From Diplonema papillatum (lineage: Eukaryota; Euglenozoa; Diplonemea; Diplonemida; Diplonemidae), in the NCBI GenBank assembly GCA_030068145.1, contig JAPJBO010000038.1:485001-549000 (forward strand): a stretch of DNA of 64,000 nt, read 5' to 3'. Below, piece after piece: positions 29,701-37,884 of this stretch. A model generated the notes under the pieces. That model made no database searches, had not been told where the DNA came from, and saw only the letters and a program-made list of their open reading frames with translations. A program made the position numbers and the translations under genes. How positions within the stretch are numbered: the stretch's first letter is position 1; each line of letters starts with the position of its first letter.

Positions 29701-32296
29701 GACGCGTCTCAGAGAAGCATGCTTGCAGGACGCCTTGGTGGAAGTCGACAGGTTTTGTGCGAACACCGGCATGTCGATCGGGATACCGAAGACGTTCGCT
29801 TTCGGGACGCCGAAGGGGTACGAAGCGAAGTTGAAGATAGGTGGCACCGACATCGTGACGAAGGAAGAGCTTACAATCGTAGGATGTCTGGTCGGCACGA
29901 AGCGGACACGCAGAACAACGGACCTGCGCTACGACCAGCGTGCAGAGGAGGCCGAACGGTTGGGTGCCTTACCGATCTCGAGGGCGCAGAGGTCGGGGCT
30001 AGCGGCGATGGCGGTTCTACCGGCGGCGACATACGGCTCGGAGTTCGCGCTTCCGACGGTGCGGGGGCTGGGGAAGTTCACCGCAGCATTGCTCAGAGGC
30101 GTCTGGGACCCGGTGAGGCTGCATCGGGCACAGGAGGCCGTGTTGGGCATTCTAAACAAGGCCCACATGCTCGACCCCTACACAGTGCTGCCATATCGGT
30201 CGCTCGGCATGATCGCAGAAGTGTGCCGAAAGAGGCCGGTATGGAGGGCCCGCGTCGCAACAGTTCGAAGGGCGTATGGCAGCAGAATCCGCGCATGGGG
30301 ACCGATCGGTATTGCGGCCGAGCATGCAAAGAAGCTCGGTATACGATGGACAGAAGATCTCGACGACGCCGAGGACGAGGCAGGGAATGTGCTGAGGCTG
30401 GTGCGACAGAGTAAGGGGGAGCGAGGGCACACCCTGAGAAAGGCGATTCACGGCTGGCGACTAGGGGAGCTCGAGAAGAGGCGCACAAACTTCGGAGGGG
30501 TACGGGCGGGTGTCGACTACACCGCGACGAATGCCTACGGGCTGAAGGCGTCGACAACGCTGACGGCCGCGCGGGACGTTGCCGAGGTCGTAGCAGGGTC
30601 GGTGATGACGGAATCACATGCTGCCAAGCTGTGGGGAGGTGACGGGCTGTGCAGACGCTGTGACGAGGCGACGGAAGAAACTCTGGGCCACATTTGGTGG
30701 CAGTGCCGGGCGTATGAACGAATCCGAATGCAACAGCAGTATGCCGAAATTGTTGACGCAGATCGCTCGACTTGGCCTCCGTGCCTGCAAGAACACGGGA
30801 TTCTGCCGAAGGGAAGTCGGATCAACATCGAAGTGCTGCACACATTCATGGCGGAAGTCATGCAAGAGAGACGACGGCTGGAGAGAGAAGGAAGAGACCG
30901 GGCAGTCGGCCACCCCTGGAGACAACTGCACCCTGACGACTGCCCCCCGCGCCGGCTGAATTTCGAAGCGATCGCTGGACCGGGGACCTTCACGGCGGTA
31001 GCAGGAGAGAGGTGGTTCCGGGCGCTGCAGTATTGGCTGGATGGGATGTGCTGGTCGGTAGCGGGTGACGTCTCGACGGCAGAGCTCGCAGTAGACTTCG
31101 AAGTGTACACCGGGCTCGATCTACCGGGCAGTTTAGTGGCGACGACAGGTGGGACGCCGCTGTGTATCCGTGCGAGAATGTTGGCGCGGATGCTGAAAAC
31201 GATCGGGGAAGCGCTTGAGCGGAAAGGGGTGGGGCCGCTTCTGCCGGGTAGAAAGCTGGAGAAGATAGGTTCATTGAGAACGGTAGGGGCCCCCCCATGC
31301 CTCACGGGCTACGAGATGAGGCCAATTTTCCGCGGCGGCGAGGAGACGATGGGAATCTTGGAGACGCAGCTGAAGGCGAGCCGGCATGCGTTCACCGGCG
31401 AGGCGTGGGGGATGGACCTTTTCCCGACGTACGGAAGAGAAAGGGCGGAGCGTGCGGCGAGATGGGCGGCCTTCGATGACGCTACGGAGAAGAGGAAAGG
31501 GAAGAAGTCGGCTGTCGTCGGAGGGGATCCGTGGCTCGTGCCGGAAGGGATTCCCCGACACGAAAAGTGGGGTGAGCGGGTGTGCCCCGGGCACCAAAAG
31601 GTGAAGTGCGACGTGTGTAAGCGCCGGGGCAAGTCGGTGGCGTGGTGCTGCCAGGCCCATCACAGGGAGGGTGATGGCCTAGCCGTAAAAATGTGTGCCG
31701 AGCACCGGATGACGCAGTGCGCCACGTGTAAGACGACAGCGGAGTGCTGTCGCAACCATCACCACCGATGCCTCGATCATGGCATGCCGACGTGCGACGG
31801 CTGTAAGAAACACGCCGACCTGAGGAGTAGGAGACCCGGGCACTGCTGCAGGAAAGGGCACCACCGGGCGGCCGTGGCGAGAGGTGAAGAAACAACGGCG
31901 AAGAAGAGGAAGGCGGAGCCGGAGGGTCCCGCGCCAGCGCCGAGACAGGCGAAACGTGAGAACGTGGTGCTCGTTCTGCCGGAAGCAGAGGAAGACGAGC
32001 GAGAACCCGCAACATCAACGCCGACATCAGCAGCGAAGGTCGGGAAGACGGCGCCAACGCCAGCGAAGAAGCGGCAATCGGACTCCGCGGCGGAGCCGGT
32101 ACCGAAAAGACGCAAAGGACGCGTCGATGCGCCACGACCATCGCCCAGGCGCTGGGAAAAAGCAGAAATCGACGCGCAACCGATGAACCTCGACGAGCAA
32201 TCGAAGGAGAAGCGAAGCACCAAACGCGCGCCTGAGCGCGACGATCAAGACGAGCTAAAGAGGCGAAAGCATGACACATCACGTGCGAAGAGATAA
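26774..32296 (+). CDS. LINE ORF2: OTU protease, APE endonuclease, reverse transcriptase, zinc fingers
   Basis: 1840 residues. About 25-150: OTU cysteine-protease-like domain with DGAC (Asp32, Cys35) and His142 in EHYD. About 205-445: APE/EEP endonuclease with Asn212, Glu235 (QET), Tyr326, GDFN (Asp361, Asn363), IDH (near 407) and final SHK (His438). About 745-1010: RT with GVDG, LRPI, LDFAKCFD (motif A, Asp879), LQGCPLS (motif B) and FADD (motif C, 969-972). About 1290-1310: CxxC...H...C zinc finger of the zf-RVT type. About 1602-1700: three tandem Cys/His units. The tail is Lys/Arg/Glu-rich. It nicks target DNA and copies the element RNA by target-primed reverse transcription. No RNase H or restriction-like endonuclease motif was found. 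Confidence 0.9.
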   Translation: MRGGGETHETLGLRLREAADAMGASVQEVPGDGACQFAAVAAGLPGWSVRRLRARVVDAMLKDPTFEAHFAPSERYGSWFAYVEAMRGPYEYGDEMTLTAAATVTGAVLWVLDSRRPHILRRYAPRVGATGQQTAVTYVPEHYDRLLLPGTTLAELALHADTVETVELSRVEHAVRVAAHEGTDARSQQVPPKRDGGVLQGGRETLKFGTINMTSLGGRAHFLDCAAVDILAVQETLLTDWGQREFEDGVRRDWKSLWGEPCRERLDRQGKASPWIAEAGGAGVAVFAKKPAPAFVVGKPSPSRRWVHVAVGLGRGNQFLHVFTLYANSGDKAAPEREKIIAEVHREAASLGRVPVIVAGDFNAEPSSSAAMSCMLRSGWYDAAEICTDGGAPKTYEKTGTRGTRIDHVLLNDVAIHSLVASETTVVVDAEGQRVPSHKMVTVELDITAFADTCERYRMPRSMSQVDVTHEGRAAARAEELLVKHRFEDAAPDDVEALWVSATKACEGYLVELAEKQGLLDGPVAAYQGRGETRKPKREHFASVTDTGTGAGTYASSRFRKILNGLDAYIRGLQTLSGEGPGCMPRSLEKTWENVVSGLESMAGRVPKVRDLPRRPPDLSVAQTLRQKLEARSRSLTAQARKGRIAQLESKMQNFHCANRAQLLPWCRRKKADGLVALKVDGRYTANLREIDATLQKEWAPINRMYASRPEPCYEAFKAEYAEYIRCRPMVCRDLTGDDLRSVLGKKQRAGVPGVDGWSTAELKKLPLPLLNALAEVFNAIEATGTWPNALLEAAVTLIPKDETLDPLALRPITVTSAVYRLWASTRLRDVVQWQEGWIADSQHGFRPKHGTVDVVFEIASQIEEALLTGKELYGVALDFAKCFDKVPRDVVLKLVGDLGLHERILGPLRDVYARLRRRYKLHMGLGDIFYTTNGILQGCPLSVILINALLSIVVRRVDDVGGVTSESFADDLTLLTRLREACLQDALVEVDRFCANTGMSIGIPKTFAFGTPKGYEAKLKIGGTDIVTKEELTIVGCLVGTKRTRRTTDLRYDQRAEEAERLGALPISRAQRSGLAAMAVLPAATYGSEFALPTVRGLGKFTAALLRGVWDPVRLHRAQEAVLGILNKAHMLDPYTVLPYRSLGMIAEVCRKRPVWRARVATVRRAYGSRIRAWGPIGIAAEHAKKLGIRWTEDLDDAEDEAGNVLRLVRQSKGERGHTLRKAIHGWRLGELEKRRTNFGGVRAGVDYTATNAYGLKASTTLTAARDVAEVVAGSVMTESHAAKLWGGDGLCRRCDEATEETLGHIWWQCRAYERIRMQQQYAEIVDADRSTWPPCLQEHGILPKGSRINIEVLHTFMAEVMQERRRLEREGRDRAVGHPWRQLHPDDCPPRRLNFEAIAGPGTFTAVAGERWFRALQYWLDGMCWSVAGDVSTAELAVDFEVYTGLDLPGSLVATTGGTPLCIRARMLARMLKTIGEALERKGVGPLLPGRKLEKIGSLRTVGAPPCLTGYEMRPIFRGGEETMGILETQLKASRHAFTGEAWGMDLFPTYGRERAERAARWAAFDDATEKRKGKKSAVVGGDPWLVPEGIPRHEKWGERVCPGHQKVKCDVCKRRGKSVAWCCQAHHREGDGLAVKMCAEHRMTQCATCKTTAECCRNHHHRCLDHGMPTCDGCKKHADLRSRRPGHCCRKGHHRAAVARGEETTAKKRKAEPEGPAPAPRQAKRENVVLVLPEAEEDEREPATSTPTSAAKVGKTAPTPAKKRQSDSAAEPVPKRRKGRVDAPRPSPRRWEKAEIDAQPMNLDEQSKEKRSTKRAPERDDQDELKRRKHDTSRAKR

Positions 32297-32352
32297 CCGC
32301 GCCGTCGGCGATGCAGATTATCGCCACAGATTCTTTGCATTCTAATCCAAAC

Positions 32353-32396
32353 GATTACACTCGATTACACTCGATTACGCTCGATTACACTCGATC
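32353..32396. repeat. decanucleotide repeat, right of full-length LINE
   Basis: Four to five units of attacactcg/attacgctcg directly after the LINE 3' UTR. The right-hand copy beside the truncated LINE is 22513-22536. Confidence 0.9.
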
Positions 32397-32624
32397 AGGG
32401 GGTAGGTGAATTGGCTCAGGTTGGCTCGAATAGAGGCTATTCACATTGCATGTTCATAGGACCTCCAGTCTCGAAAGAAGTTCCGGGTAGCCGAACAGTA
32501 GCAGGATCAAGTAGTGGTAATGTTTTTAGGCAACCAGACGTGTGTCAAGTAACTGTTATTATTCGACCCGCCCCCCCTTTATTAAGCTGAATAAATATTA
32601 CGCAAACATCGCCTCAAGCCGCGT

Positions 32625-32725
32625 AAAAAAGCAGCTGTCGACGCGCCCTTGATGAAGCCGACCGGGCAGACGAAGGAAAAGCGAAGCGCCAAGCGCGCGC
32701 GCCTGAACGCGACGCTCCACTGATG
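32625..32725 (+). pseudogene. diverged relic of a LINE 3' end
   Basis: About 90 bases align to the region coding the ORF2 basic tail (about 32165-32255): the same gtcgacgcgc, gaagcgaagcgccaa and cgcgcgcctga blocks occur with many substitutions and small gaps. It shows an older member of the same LINE lineage next to the young copy. Confidence 0.55.
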
Positions 32726-32957
32726 TTTTACCCATCAGATGCCAGCTGAGGGACTCCCACTTCGGAGGATGCGCTCTTCTCAGGCAGCGTCTTTTCCGCA
32801 GGCACTCGCGCGAGCCTAGCAGGCATATCTTTCTCCTCCTTTTGCGACGAAGCCCGTCTTGCACCCGTTAGGCTGCCAATTTCATTGTGTACTTTTGTTT
32901 ATTCTGTCTAGGACTGTTCTTTCTGACACTGTAGGCCATCCAACTGGTCACATCACG

Positions 32958-33389
32958 TTACCCTCGCTGTACAAACGTTTGCGTTTGCAAAATCCATGTC
33001 AAAAGTGGATGAGGCGCTGGCTGCGCATGGCAGTGGGATCCACGGAAGTTACCGCGGGAGGTCTGCCTTTTCCGATCTGAATGAATGGTTGGCGGCCAAC
33101 TTAGCGGCCAGCGGTGCCGCTGTTTGAATCCAACACCATCAAGGTTCACACAGACACCACCTTTCTCGAGATGCTTCACCAGACCGATGCGCGTCAACAA
33201 GGAACCAGCAGCGCTGTGCCCCAAATCAACGCCAGGCGTCAAACTCATCAACGACTCACCGATGTGCGAAATCTGTAAGCCGGCCACAATCCAGTCAAAA
33301 CTGGCCGGGAACAGCCAGCGCTGTTTGCCCACCTCCCATTTGAGGAAGGCCATCGTCTTGAAGGAGTGAAGAAGTGGGCGGTCTGACAA
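32958..33389 (-). CDS. hypothetical protein fragment
   Basis: The minus-strand frame has natural composition over about 85 residues after an internal Met near 33350, with hydrophobic and Gly-rich segments. The remaining residues are less convincing. No domain recognised. It abuts the retrotransposon at 33427 and may be an exon of a disrupted gene. Confidence 0.25.
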   Translation of the reverse strand: MSDRPLLHSFKTMAFLKWEVGKQRWLFPASFDWIVAGLQISHIGESLMSLTPGVDLGHSAAGSLLTRIGLVKHLEKGGVCVNLDGVGFKQRHRWPLSWPPTIHSDRKRQTSRGNFRGSHCHAQPAPHPLLTWILQTQTFVQRG

Positions 33390-33556
33390 ACCAGACTCAC
33401 ACCGCAGAAAATCCTTTTTTTTTTTTGTCGTATAAGATCGAAGATCTTAGAAGATTAATACTATTCCGACGAGAACTAACACTTGTACAAAGGTTATTAC
33501 CCCGTCGCTCTCGAGAAGAACACCGTAATTTTACCCCTCGCTTGCCTCAAGTAAAG

Positions 33557-34372
33557 ATGCCGAAAAAGGTCACAGCGGAATATCTGGCAACCCTCAAGCT
33601 CGTCGAGTTGCGCGCTATCGCGGCCGAACTCGGGGTCGACGTTAAGGGCCTGCGTTCGAAGGCCGACGTCGCCGCTCGCATCGTCGAGAAGAAAGACGGC
33701 GCCCCGCTAGAGGAGAGTGACGACGAGACAGACGGAGACGAAGATTCGGACGACGCAGCCGGGCAAGCCGACGATCAGGCAGAGGCAAGGGCGCGCGTTG
33801 CGCACGCAGAAGCGAGCCAGGCGCAGGCCCCCCTACCCTTTCACCCTGAGCCGCAGTGGCATACGAGACCCCCGTTCTCGGAAGGGGAACTGGCCGACCC
33901 CGCTGAGTGGCTCCGTGATCCCTGGCGCGCGTTCGAAGAGGCGAAGCGGACCTGGGGTCCGTCCACGCTGAGAGCGGCGAGCGCCAAACGCGAGGTGGCG
34001 CGTGCGTTTGAAGTCATTCGTCAGCTCGTCCCCGGTATGCGCGACCCCGCCATTCAGGACGTCATAGGCGGCCTGATACGCGATGCCATCACAAGGAGAT
34101 GGAACCCAAGGGCGTTGGCGGCGGCAGAACAGCGGGCGAAGTGGGCGGAGTTCCCGTCCGAGATTTCGGAGCTCAAGGACGCCTACGACAAGGAGATGAA
34201 GAAGATGCCGTCCCGCTTCCGGTCCAGGGGCGCAGAACACCGTCTACGGCACGGCGGAAAGGGGTACAGGGGGCACAGCGCGCCCCGCGAGTCGTCGTTT
34301 AAGGGCGACGGACGAAAAAACGGAAAGGGCGGAAAAGGCGGATGGAACTCGGGGAGGGGTAATCGTTGGTGA
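33557..34372 (+). CDS. gag-like protein of YR retrotransposon
   Basis: 271 residues from the first ATG after repeat A1. Residues about 8-50 form a SAP/Rho-N-like helix-turn-helix (Leu/Glu/Ala spacing with Gly-Leu-Arg-Ser-Lys). About 55-100 are an acidic Asp/Glu stretch, and about 100-220 are helical with several Trp. The last 50 residues are Gly/Lys/Arg-rich and probably bind nucleic acid. There is no CCHC finger. The frame is open upstream to 33374, but that part crosses the repeat boundary. The stop lies 13 bases before the recombinase ATG. Confidence 0.75.
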   Translation: MPKKVTAEYLATLKLVELRAIAAELGVDVKGLRSKADVAARIVEKKDGAPLEESDDETDGDEDSDDAAGQADDQAEARARVAHAEASQAQAPLPFHPEPQWHTRPPFSEGELADPAEWLRDPWRAFEEAKRTWGPSTLRAASAKREVARAFEVIRQLVPGMRDPAIQDVIGGLIRDAITRRWNPRALAAAEQRAKWAEFPSEISELKDAYDKEMKKMPSRFRSRGAEHRLRHGGKGYRGHSAPRESSFKGDGRKNGKGGKGGWNSGRGNRW

Positions 34373-34385
34373 AGGCTACCCCTTC

Positions 34386-35294
34386 ATGAGCGTCGTTCCA
34401 CTGGGGCCAAGAAGCCGCAGCACGCGTCCGGGACGACCGCTAAAGACGTTTCGAAACGCGACGCAAGAGCGGATCACACACGCCCTCCACCGCGTGTACA
34501 GCGCCTCCTACGCCGAGGCTACGTGGCGAAACATGGGGTACTCCGCCGCGAAGTGGACGAGGTTTGTGGTCCAAGCCCGACTCCAGAGCCACCCGCCGGC
34601 AGACCAGTTGCTGGCGTTCATCGGGTGGTGCCACGCCGAGGGGCTAAAGCCCACTTCGATACTCACCGAGGTCGCCAACATCCGCGCGACACTGCGCATG
34701 GAAGGCGTTGTCCTCAACGACTATCGGATCACGATGGCTCAGAGAGGCCTCGCGAAGCTGAAAGCTGGCGTGCCCCGACAGGCGGCGCCGATATCGAAAG
34801 ACGTGTTGTATCGGACGGTGGACCGGCTGGTCAAGAGCGATCCTCAGGCGGCGGTGATCTTCGCGGTCGCATGGTTGACAGCGTCGAGAGTCGGAGACGT
34901 GAGGAGACAGCGCGTGGGAGCGGTGAAGTGCTCTTCAGACGGCGTGCTCGAGATAGAGTGGACGGAGAGGAAGGACTGGCGGAACGTCGGGATCGTGACG
35001 CAAGTCTGGTCCGGAAAGCTGCGGCACATGATCACGACGTACCTGTCCCGGAAGCTGCCGGACGAAACACTCGGGGGCGACAGGACGACAGCGCAGTACG
35101 CAGCACTTCTGCCGAAGGGACTCACGGCTCACTCCATCCGGAGAGGAGCCGCACAACACGCCCTCACAGCTGCCGATCCCGAGGCTGTCAGGACCCTGAC
35201 CCTCCACGCCACCCTCAACGGACTCATCCGCTACGCCCCCAGGTGTCACGTGCGGACACAGCTCGGCGCCTCCCGAGCCCTGACGGAAAATTAA
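34386..35294 (+). CDS. tyrosine recombinase of YR retrotransposon
   Basis: 302 residues. An N-terminal SAM-like DNA-binding region (about 25-130) is followed by the catalytic domain. The first catalytic Arg is in TASRVGD (Arg168), then HSIRR (His249, Arg252), His274 and the nucleophile Tyr283 in LIRYAP. This is the full R...HxxR...H...Y set of phage-integrase-type enzymes. It should join the circular DNA intermediate to the target. The RT frame overlaps its 3' end in the -1 frame. It lies before RT, whereas in classical DIRS and Ngaro elements it follows RT-RNase H. Confidence 0.9.
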   Translation: MSVVPLGPRSRSTRPGRPLKTFRNATQERITHALHRVYSASYAEATWRNMGYSAAKWTRFVVQARLQSHPPADQLLAFIGWCHAEGLKPTSILTEVANIRATLRMEGVVLNDYRITMAQRGLAKLKAGVPRQAAPISKDVLYRTVDRLVKSDPQAAVIFAVAWLTASRVGDVRRQRVGAVKCSSDGVLEIEWTERKDWRNVGIVTQVWSGKLRHMITTYLSRKLPDETLGGDRTTAQYAALLPKGLTAHSIRRGAAQHALTAADPEAVRTLTLHATLNGLIRYAPRCHVRTQLGASRALTEN

Positions 35295-36913
35295 AAGGAG
35301 ATGAACTTGCCTCCTTTCTTCACGATGATGCTGCCGTGAAGCCATCGGTGAGCAACGCGGTCCTGCTATGGGACTCAAACGCGAGCAAGGCGTGTAAGAC
35401 TCACCCTCCCGCACTTCCGACTGCTAGAATCGCTCAGTCATCACCACCTCTGCTAAATTTTGTTCGGGCAGATGTTCTAGCGCACAGCGTCGGCGGCCAC
35501 GCATGGATCGAGGCGTCGAGGTGGATCCGCGACCCGGACTTCTTTTATGCTAACTATCAGCGTTTCTGGGGGCGACGGCTGCTCGAGCCGCTCTCAAGGC
35601 TCCACCCAAACCACGCTGCCGACGTGGCAATGTCGTCGATCACCGGACGAGTGCCGAAGGCCACCCCCATCACCGAGATGAGGCTGTTCACCGTCGCGAA
35701 GAAAACACCGGACGAGGGGCGCCTCATATGTTGGCCGAAGGCGCTCAACGAGCACGCCACACCGGACCCCGGACCCCCCACGGTCCTACCCTCAAGGGAA
35801 GAGGTGTGGGACACAATACGTGCATCGGTGATGGGCCTCGAGGTGGACGCCGTGAGCTACTTCCACGCTTTTCCTTTGCACCCGTCCATTTCTCTAGCTT
35901 TTGGGATGCGACTTCCGATACATGGGAAGAGGGTCCTCAAAGTGATGCCCATGGGTTGGGACAAGTCGATGGGTGTCGCGACAAACTTGGCCGATTTGTT
36001 AGCGCGAGTGGTTAGGCAGAAATGCCCCGCCGGACGCGTCACTCCCTGGGTGGACAATTTCTTCCTTTCAGCCCCCGATTCACGCACGATGCTGAGTGTG
36101 TGGAAAACTTGGAAAGCGGTGTCCAGTTTTGTTGGCCTGAAGACGAAAGACGAGGAGTATGCTCCGCGTTCGCGTGTGACGTGGCTGGGACTCGACGTCG
36201 ATCTCGCCAAGAACCTTCTTCGAGCCCCTTCGAAGGTAGTAAACGCCCTCACGGACGCCGTCGCCGCGGCGGAGCGCGCTTGCACGTTCAGAGAGGCCTA
36301 CCGGGTGTTGGGCACGGTAAATTTCCACATGTATTTCTTAGGCATTGATGCGTGGGACTACCCGACACTGTCTCGTTTCCAGTCGCGCTTCGGCAGGCTC
36401 CTAGCTGACCAACCGCGGCTCTGGGACACGGCTTGTCCGATATGGCCTTCCTTTGCTTCGGCGCTCCGGGCGGTCACACGGGAAATTGGCCAGTGGCACA
36501 GCGTGCCAGAGAAGACCCGGGGGCGCGTCTTCCTCCTTTACACGGATGCCTCCCTCTCCGGTTGGGGCATTCTAGCTTCTGGTTTCTTCGCTGAAGGGGG
36601 CACATGGGATGCTTGTGAGTCGGGCGAGCCAATACACAGGCTGGAGGCCCGCGCTTTGTTGAAAGGCGTAGTGCGGATCTCACCCCTCCTTCCACGAAGG
36701 GCGACTATAAGGGCGATGGTGGACAACACCGTATGCGTTCATTCCGCGGCGCGCGGGCGATGCCGCGATTTCCTCACGGCTGAGGTGCTCAGGTCGGCGA
36801 AGAGGACTGCCGCCCTCAGAGAACAGCGGCTGGAATTGGCGTATGTTTCCACGAAGGAGCAGCTCGCCGACCCGCTATCGCGCGGTCTACCAACGCCGCA
36901 ATCATGGTTTTGA
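35291..36913 (+). CDS. reverse transcriptase-RNase H of YR retrotransposon
   Basis: About 540 codons in the -1 frame relative to the recombinase, with no ATG near the beginning; the first in-frame ATG is at about 35629. RT motifs: EVDAVSYF (motif A, near 35845), MPMGW (near 35945) and WVDNFF (motif C, near 36050, with Asn where the second catalytic Asp is usual), then WLGLDVD. RNase H: LYTDASLSGWG (near 36537), HRLEARAL (Glu), MVDNTVC (Asp) and a final QLADPLSRG (Asp), so all four acidic residues are present. The frame is open back to 34523 across the recombinase gene, but that part is a shadow. Expression probably needs frameshifting or reinitiation. Confidence 0.85.
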   Translation, partial: LKGDELASFLHDDAAVKPSVSNAVLLWDSNASKACKTHPPALPTARIAQSSPPLLNFVRADVLAHSVGGHAWIEASRWIRDPDFFYANYQRFWGRRLLEPLSRLHPNHAADVAMSSITGRVPKATPITEMRLFTVAKKTPDEGRLICWPKALNEHATPDPGPPTVLPSREEVWDTIRASVMGLEVDAVSYFHAFPLHPSISLAFGMRLPIHGKRVLKVMPMGWDKSMGVATNLADLLARVVRQKCPAGRVTPWVDNFFLSAPDSRTMLSVWKTWKAVSSFVGLKTKDEEYAPRSRVTWLGLDVDLAKNLLRAPSKVVNALTDAVAAAERACTFREAYRVLGTVNFHMYFLGIDAWDYPTLSRFQSRFGRLLADQPRLWDTACPIWPSFASALRAVTREIGQWHSVPEKTRGRVFLLYTDASLSGWGILASGFFAEGGTWDACESGEPIHRLEARALLKGVVRISPLLPRRATIRAMVDNTVCVHSAARGRCRDFLTAEVLRSAKRTAALREQRLELAYVSTKEQLADPLSRGLPTPQSWF

Positions 36914-36994
36914 AATGGATTTTTAGCCCAGGACACTTCTCTGAAAGTTTACATCTTGATCATTGTTATGTCAACGCAGCGACTCCGCGCACGT

Positions 36995-37445
36995 GAAGAA
37001 GTTCGTGGCATACACACGAGAATCTCTGCATGACCTTTCTACGTTTGTTACGCACCATCAATCTGACATCACGCAGCAGCAAGGACGAGAGCAGCGAGTA
37101 CGGAGCAGCGAGACGGGCGAGGAGGAGAGTATTAGTCGTATAAGATCGAAGATCTTAGAAGATTAATACTATTCCGACGAGAACTAACACTTGTACAAAG
37201 GTTATTACCCCGTCGCTCTCGAGAAGAACACCGTAATTTTACCCCTCGCTTGCCCACCCACCCTTGCCCATTTTTATCTTCTAGTCCAGTGTCCTGAGGC
37301 GTCACGAAGAAGTTCGTGGCATACACACGAGAATCTCTGCATGACCTTTCTACGTTTGTTACGCACCATCAATCTGACATCACGCAGCAGCAAGGACGAG
37401 AGCAGCGAGTACGGAGCAGCGAGACGGGCGAGGAGGAGAGTATTA
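36995..37445 (+). repeat. B1-A2-B2 terminal repeat block, intact copy
   Basis: B1 36995-37134 is directly followed by A2 37135-37254, a 51-bp spacer and B2 37306-37445. B1 and B2 match over 140 bases. A2 repeats A1 at the 5' end of the element. Confidence 0.9.
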
Positions 37446-37884
37446 TTTGTATAAGCACCTGCTTTGTAGGAAATACTTGAGGCTGCCAGCTGCAAAAGAT
37501 CAAAGGAGGGAAATGTGCTGTAGCCCAACACGAAACACAGGTGAATCTGGGTTCAGTGGCGGGCGTAATCGTTCAACAAAAGACCCTGTATTGTTTCTCC
37601 CCCTCTAGCCAAAGCACAAGGCAGCCCCTCGAGTACTACTGCCGCTGTGCTGGGTTGCCTTTCTGCCGCCCGCCTCTCGGTTGCGACTTGTTCGGTGATT
37701 CCCTCGACTTGACGGCAAGGCTCTTTTTTGTTGTTTTGACGTTTCGCAGGATGTTTCCCCCCGGGCTTCTCCGGTCACCTTCTGGCAGTAGTCCAATTTG
37801 TCGCAGGAGAGATACAATAAGCACTAGAGAATAATGATGGCTTCGAGAAGGTCTCATTCTGCCACTTTTGGGGAGGCGTCGTTT
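37446..37884. other. intergenic region
   Basis: No recognised gene. The right part joins the truncated RNase H duplicate at about 37885. Confidence 0.4.

Larger units (their letters stand above)
24614..32352 (+). mobile_element. full-length non-LTR retrotransposon (OTU-APE-RT LINE)
   Basis: About 7.7 kb bounded by decanucleotide repeats. It has a 5' leader with a foldable RNA, ORF1 (24806-26758), 15 bases, ORF2 (26774-32296), then a 3' UTR of about 56 bases with no poly-A that runs straight into the repeat. Both ORFs are intact and the 790-bp truncated copy at 21724 is essentially identical, so the family was recently active. The APE-type endonuclease and FADD-box RT place it among APE-bearing LINEs. 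Confidence 0.9.
33427..37445 (+). mobile_element. tyrosine-recombinase retrotransposon, intact copy
   Basis: 4019 bp, inserted after a T-run. Ends are split direct repeats: A1 33427-33546, then the ORFs, then B1 36995-37134, A2 37135-37254 and B2 37306-37445. A1/A2 are 120 bp each and B1/B2 140 bp each, near-identical within pairs. This A1...B1-A2-B2 plan is the hallmark of PAT/Ngaro-type members of the DIRS order, whose circular intermediate is integrated by a recombinase without target duplication. Gene order here is gag-like, recombinase, RT-RNase H. No methyltransferase domain is seen. Confidence 0.9.

Noticed and set aside
27000-32330. Several 100-280-codon frames opposite or out of phase with ORF2
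   Set aside because: Shadows of the GC-rich ORF2 with Arg/Ser/Pro-rich composition and no motifs.
34523-35290. Long N-terminal extension of the RT-RNase H frame over the recombinase gene
   Set aside because: Highly basic and Pro/Arg-rich, overlaps a gene with all catalytic residues, and is identical in both copies because the DNA is; a shadow frame.
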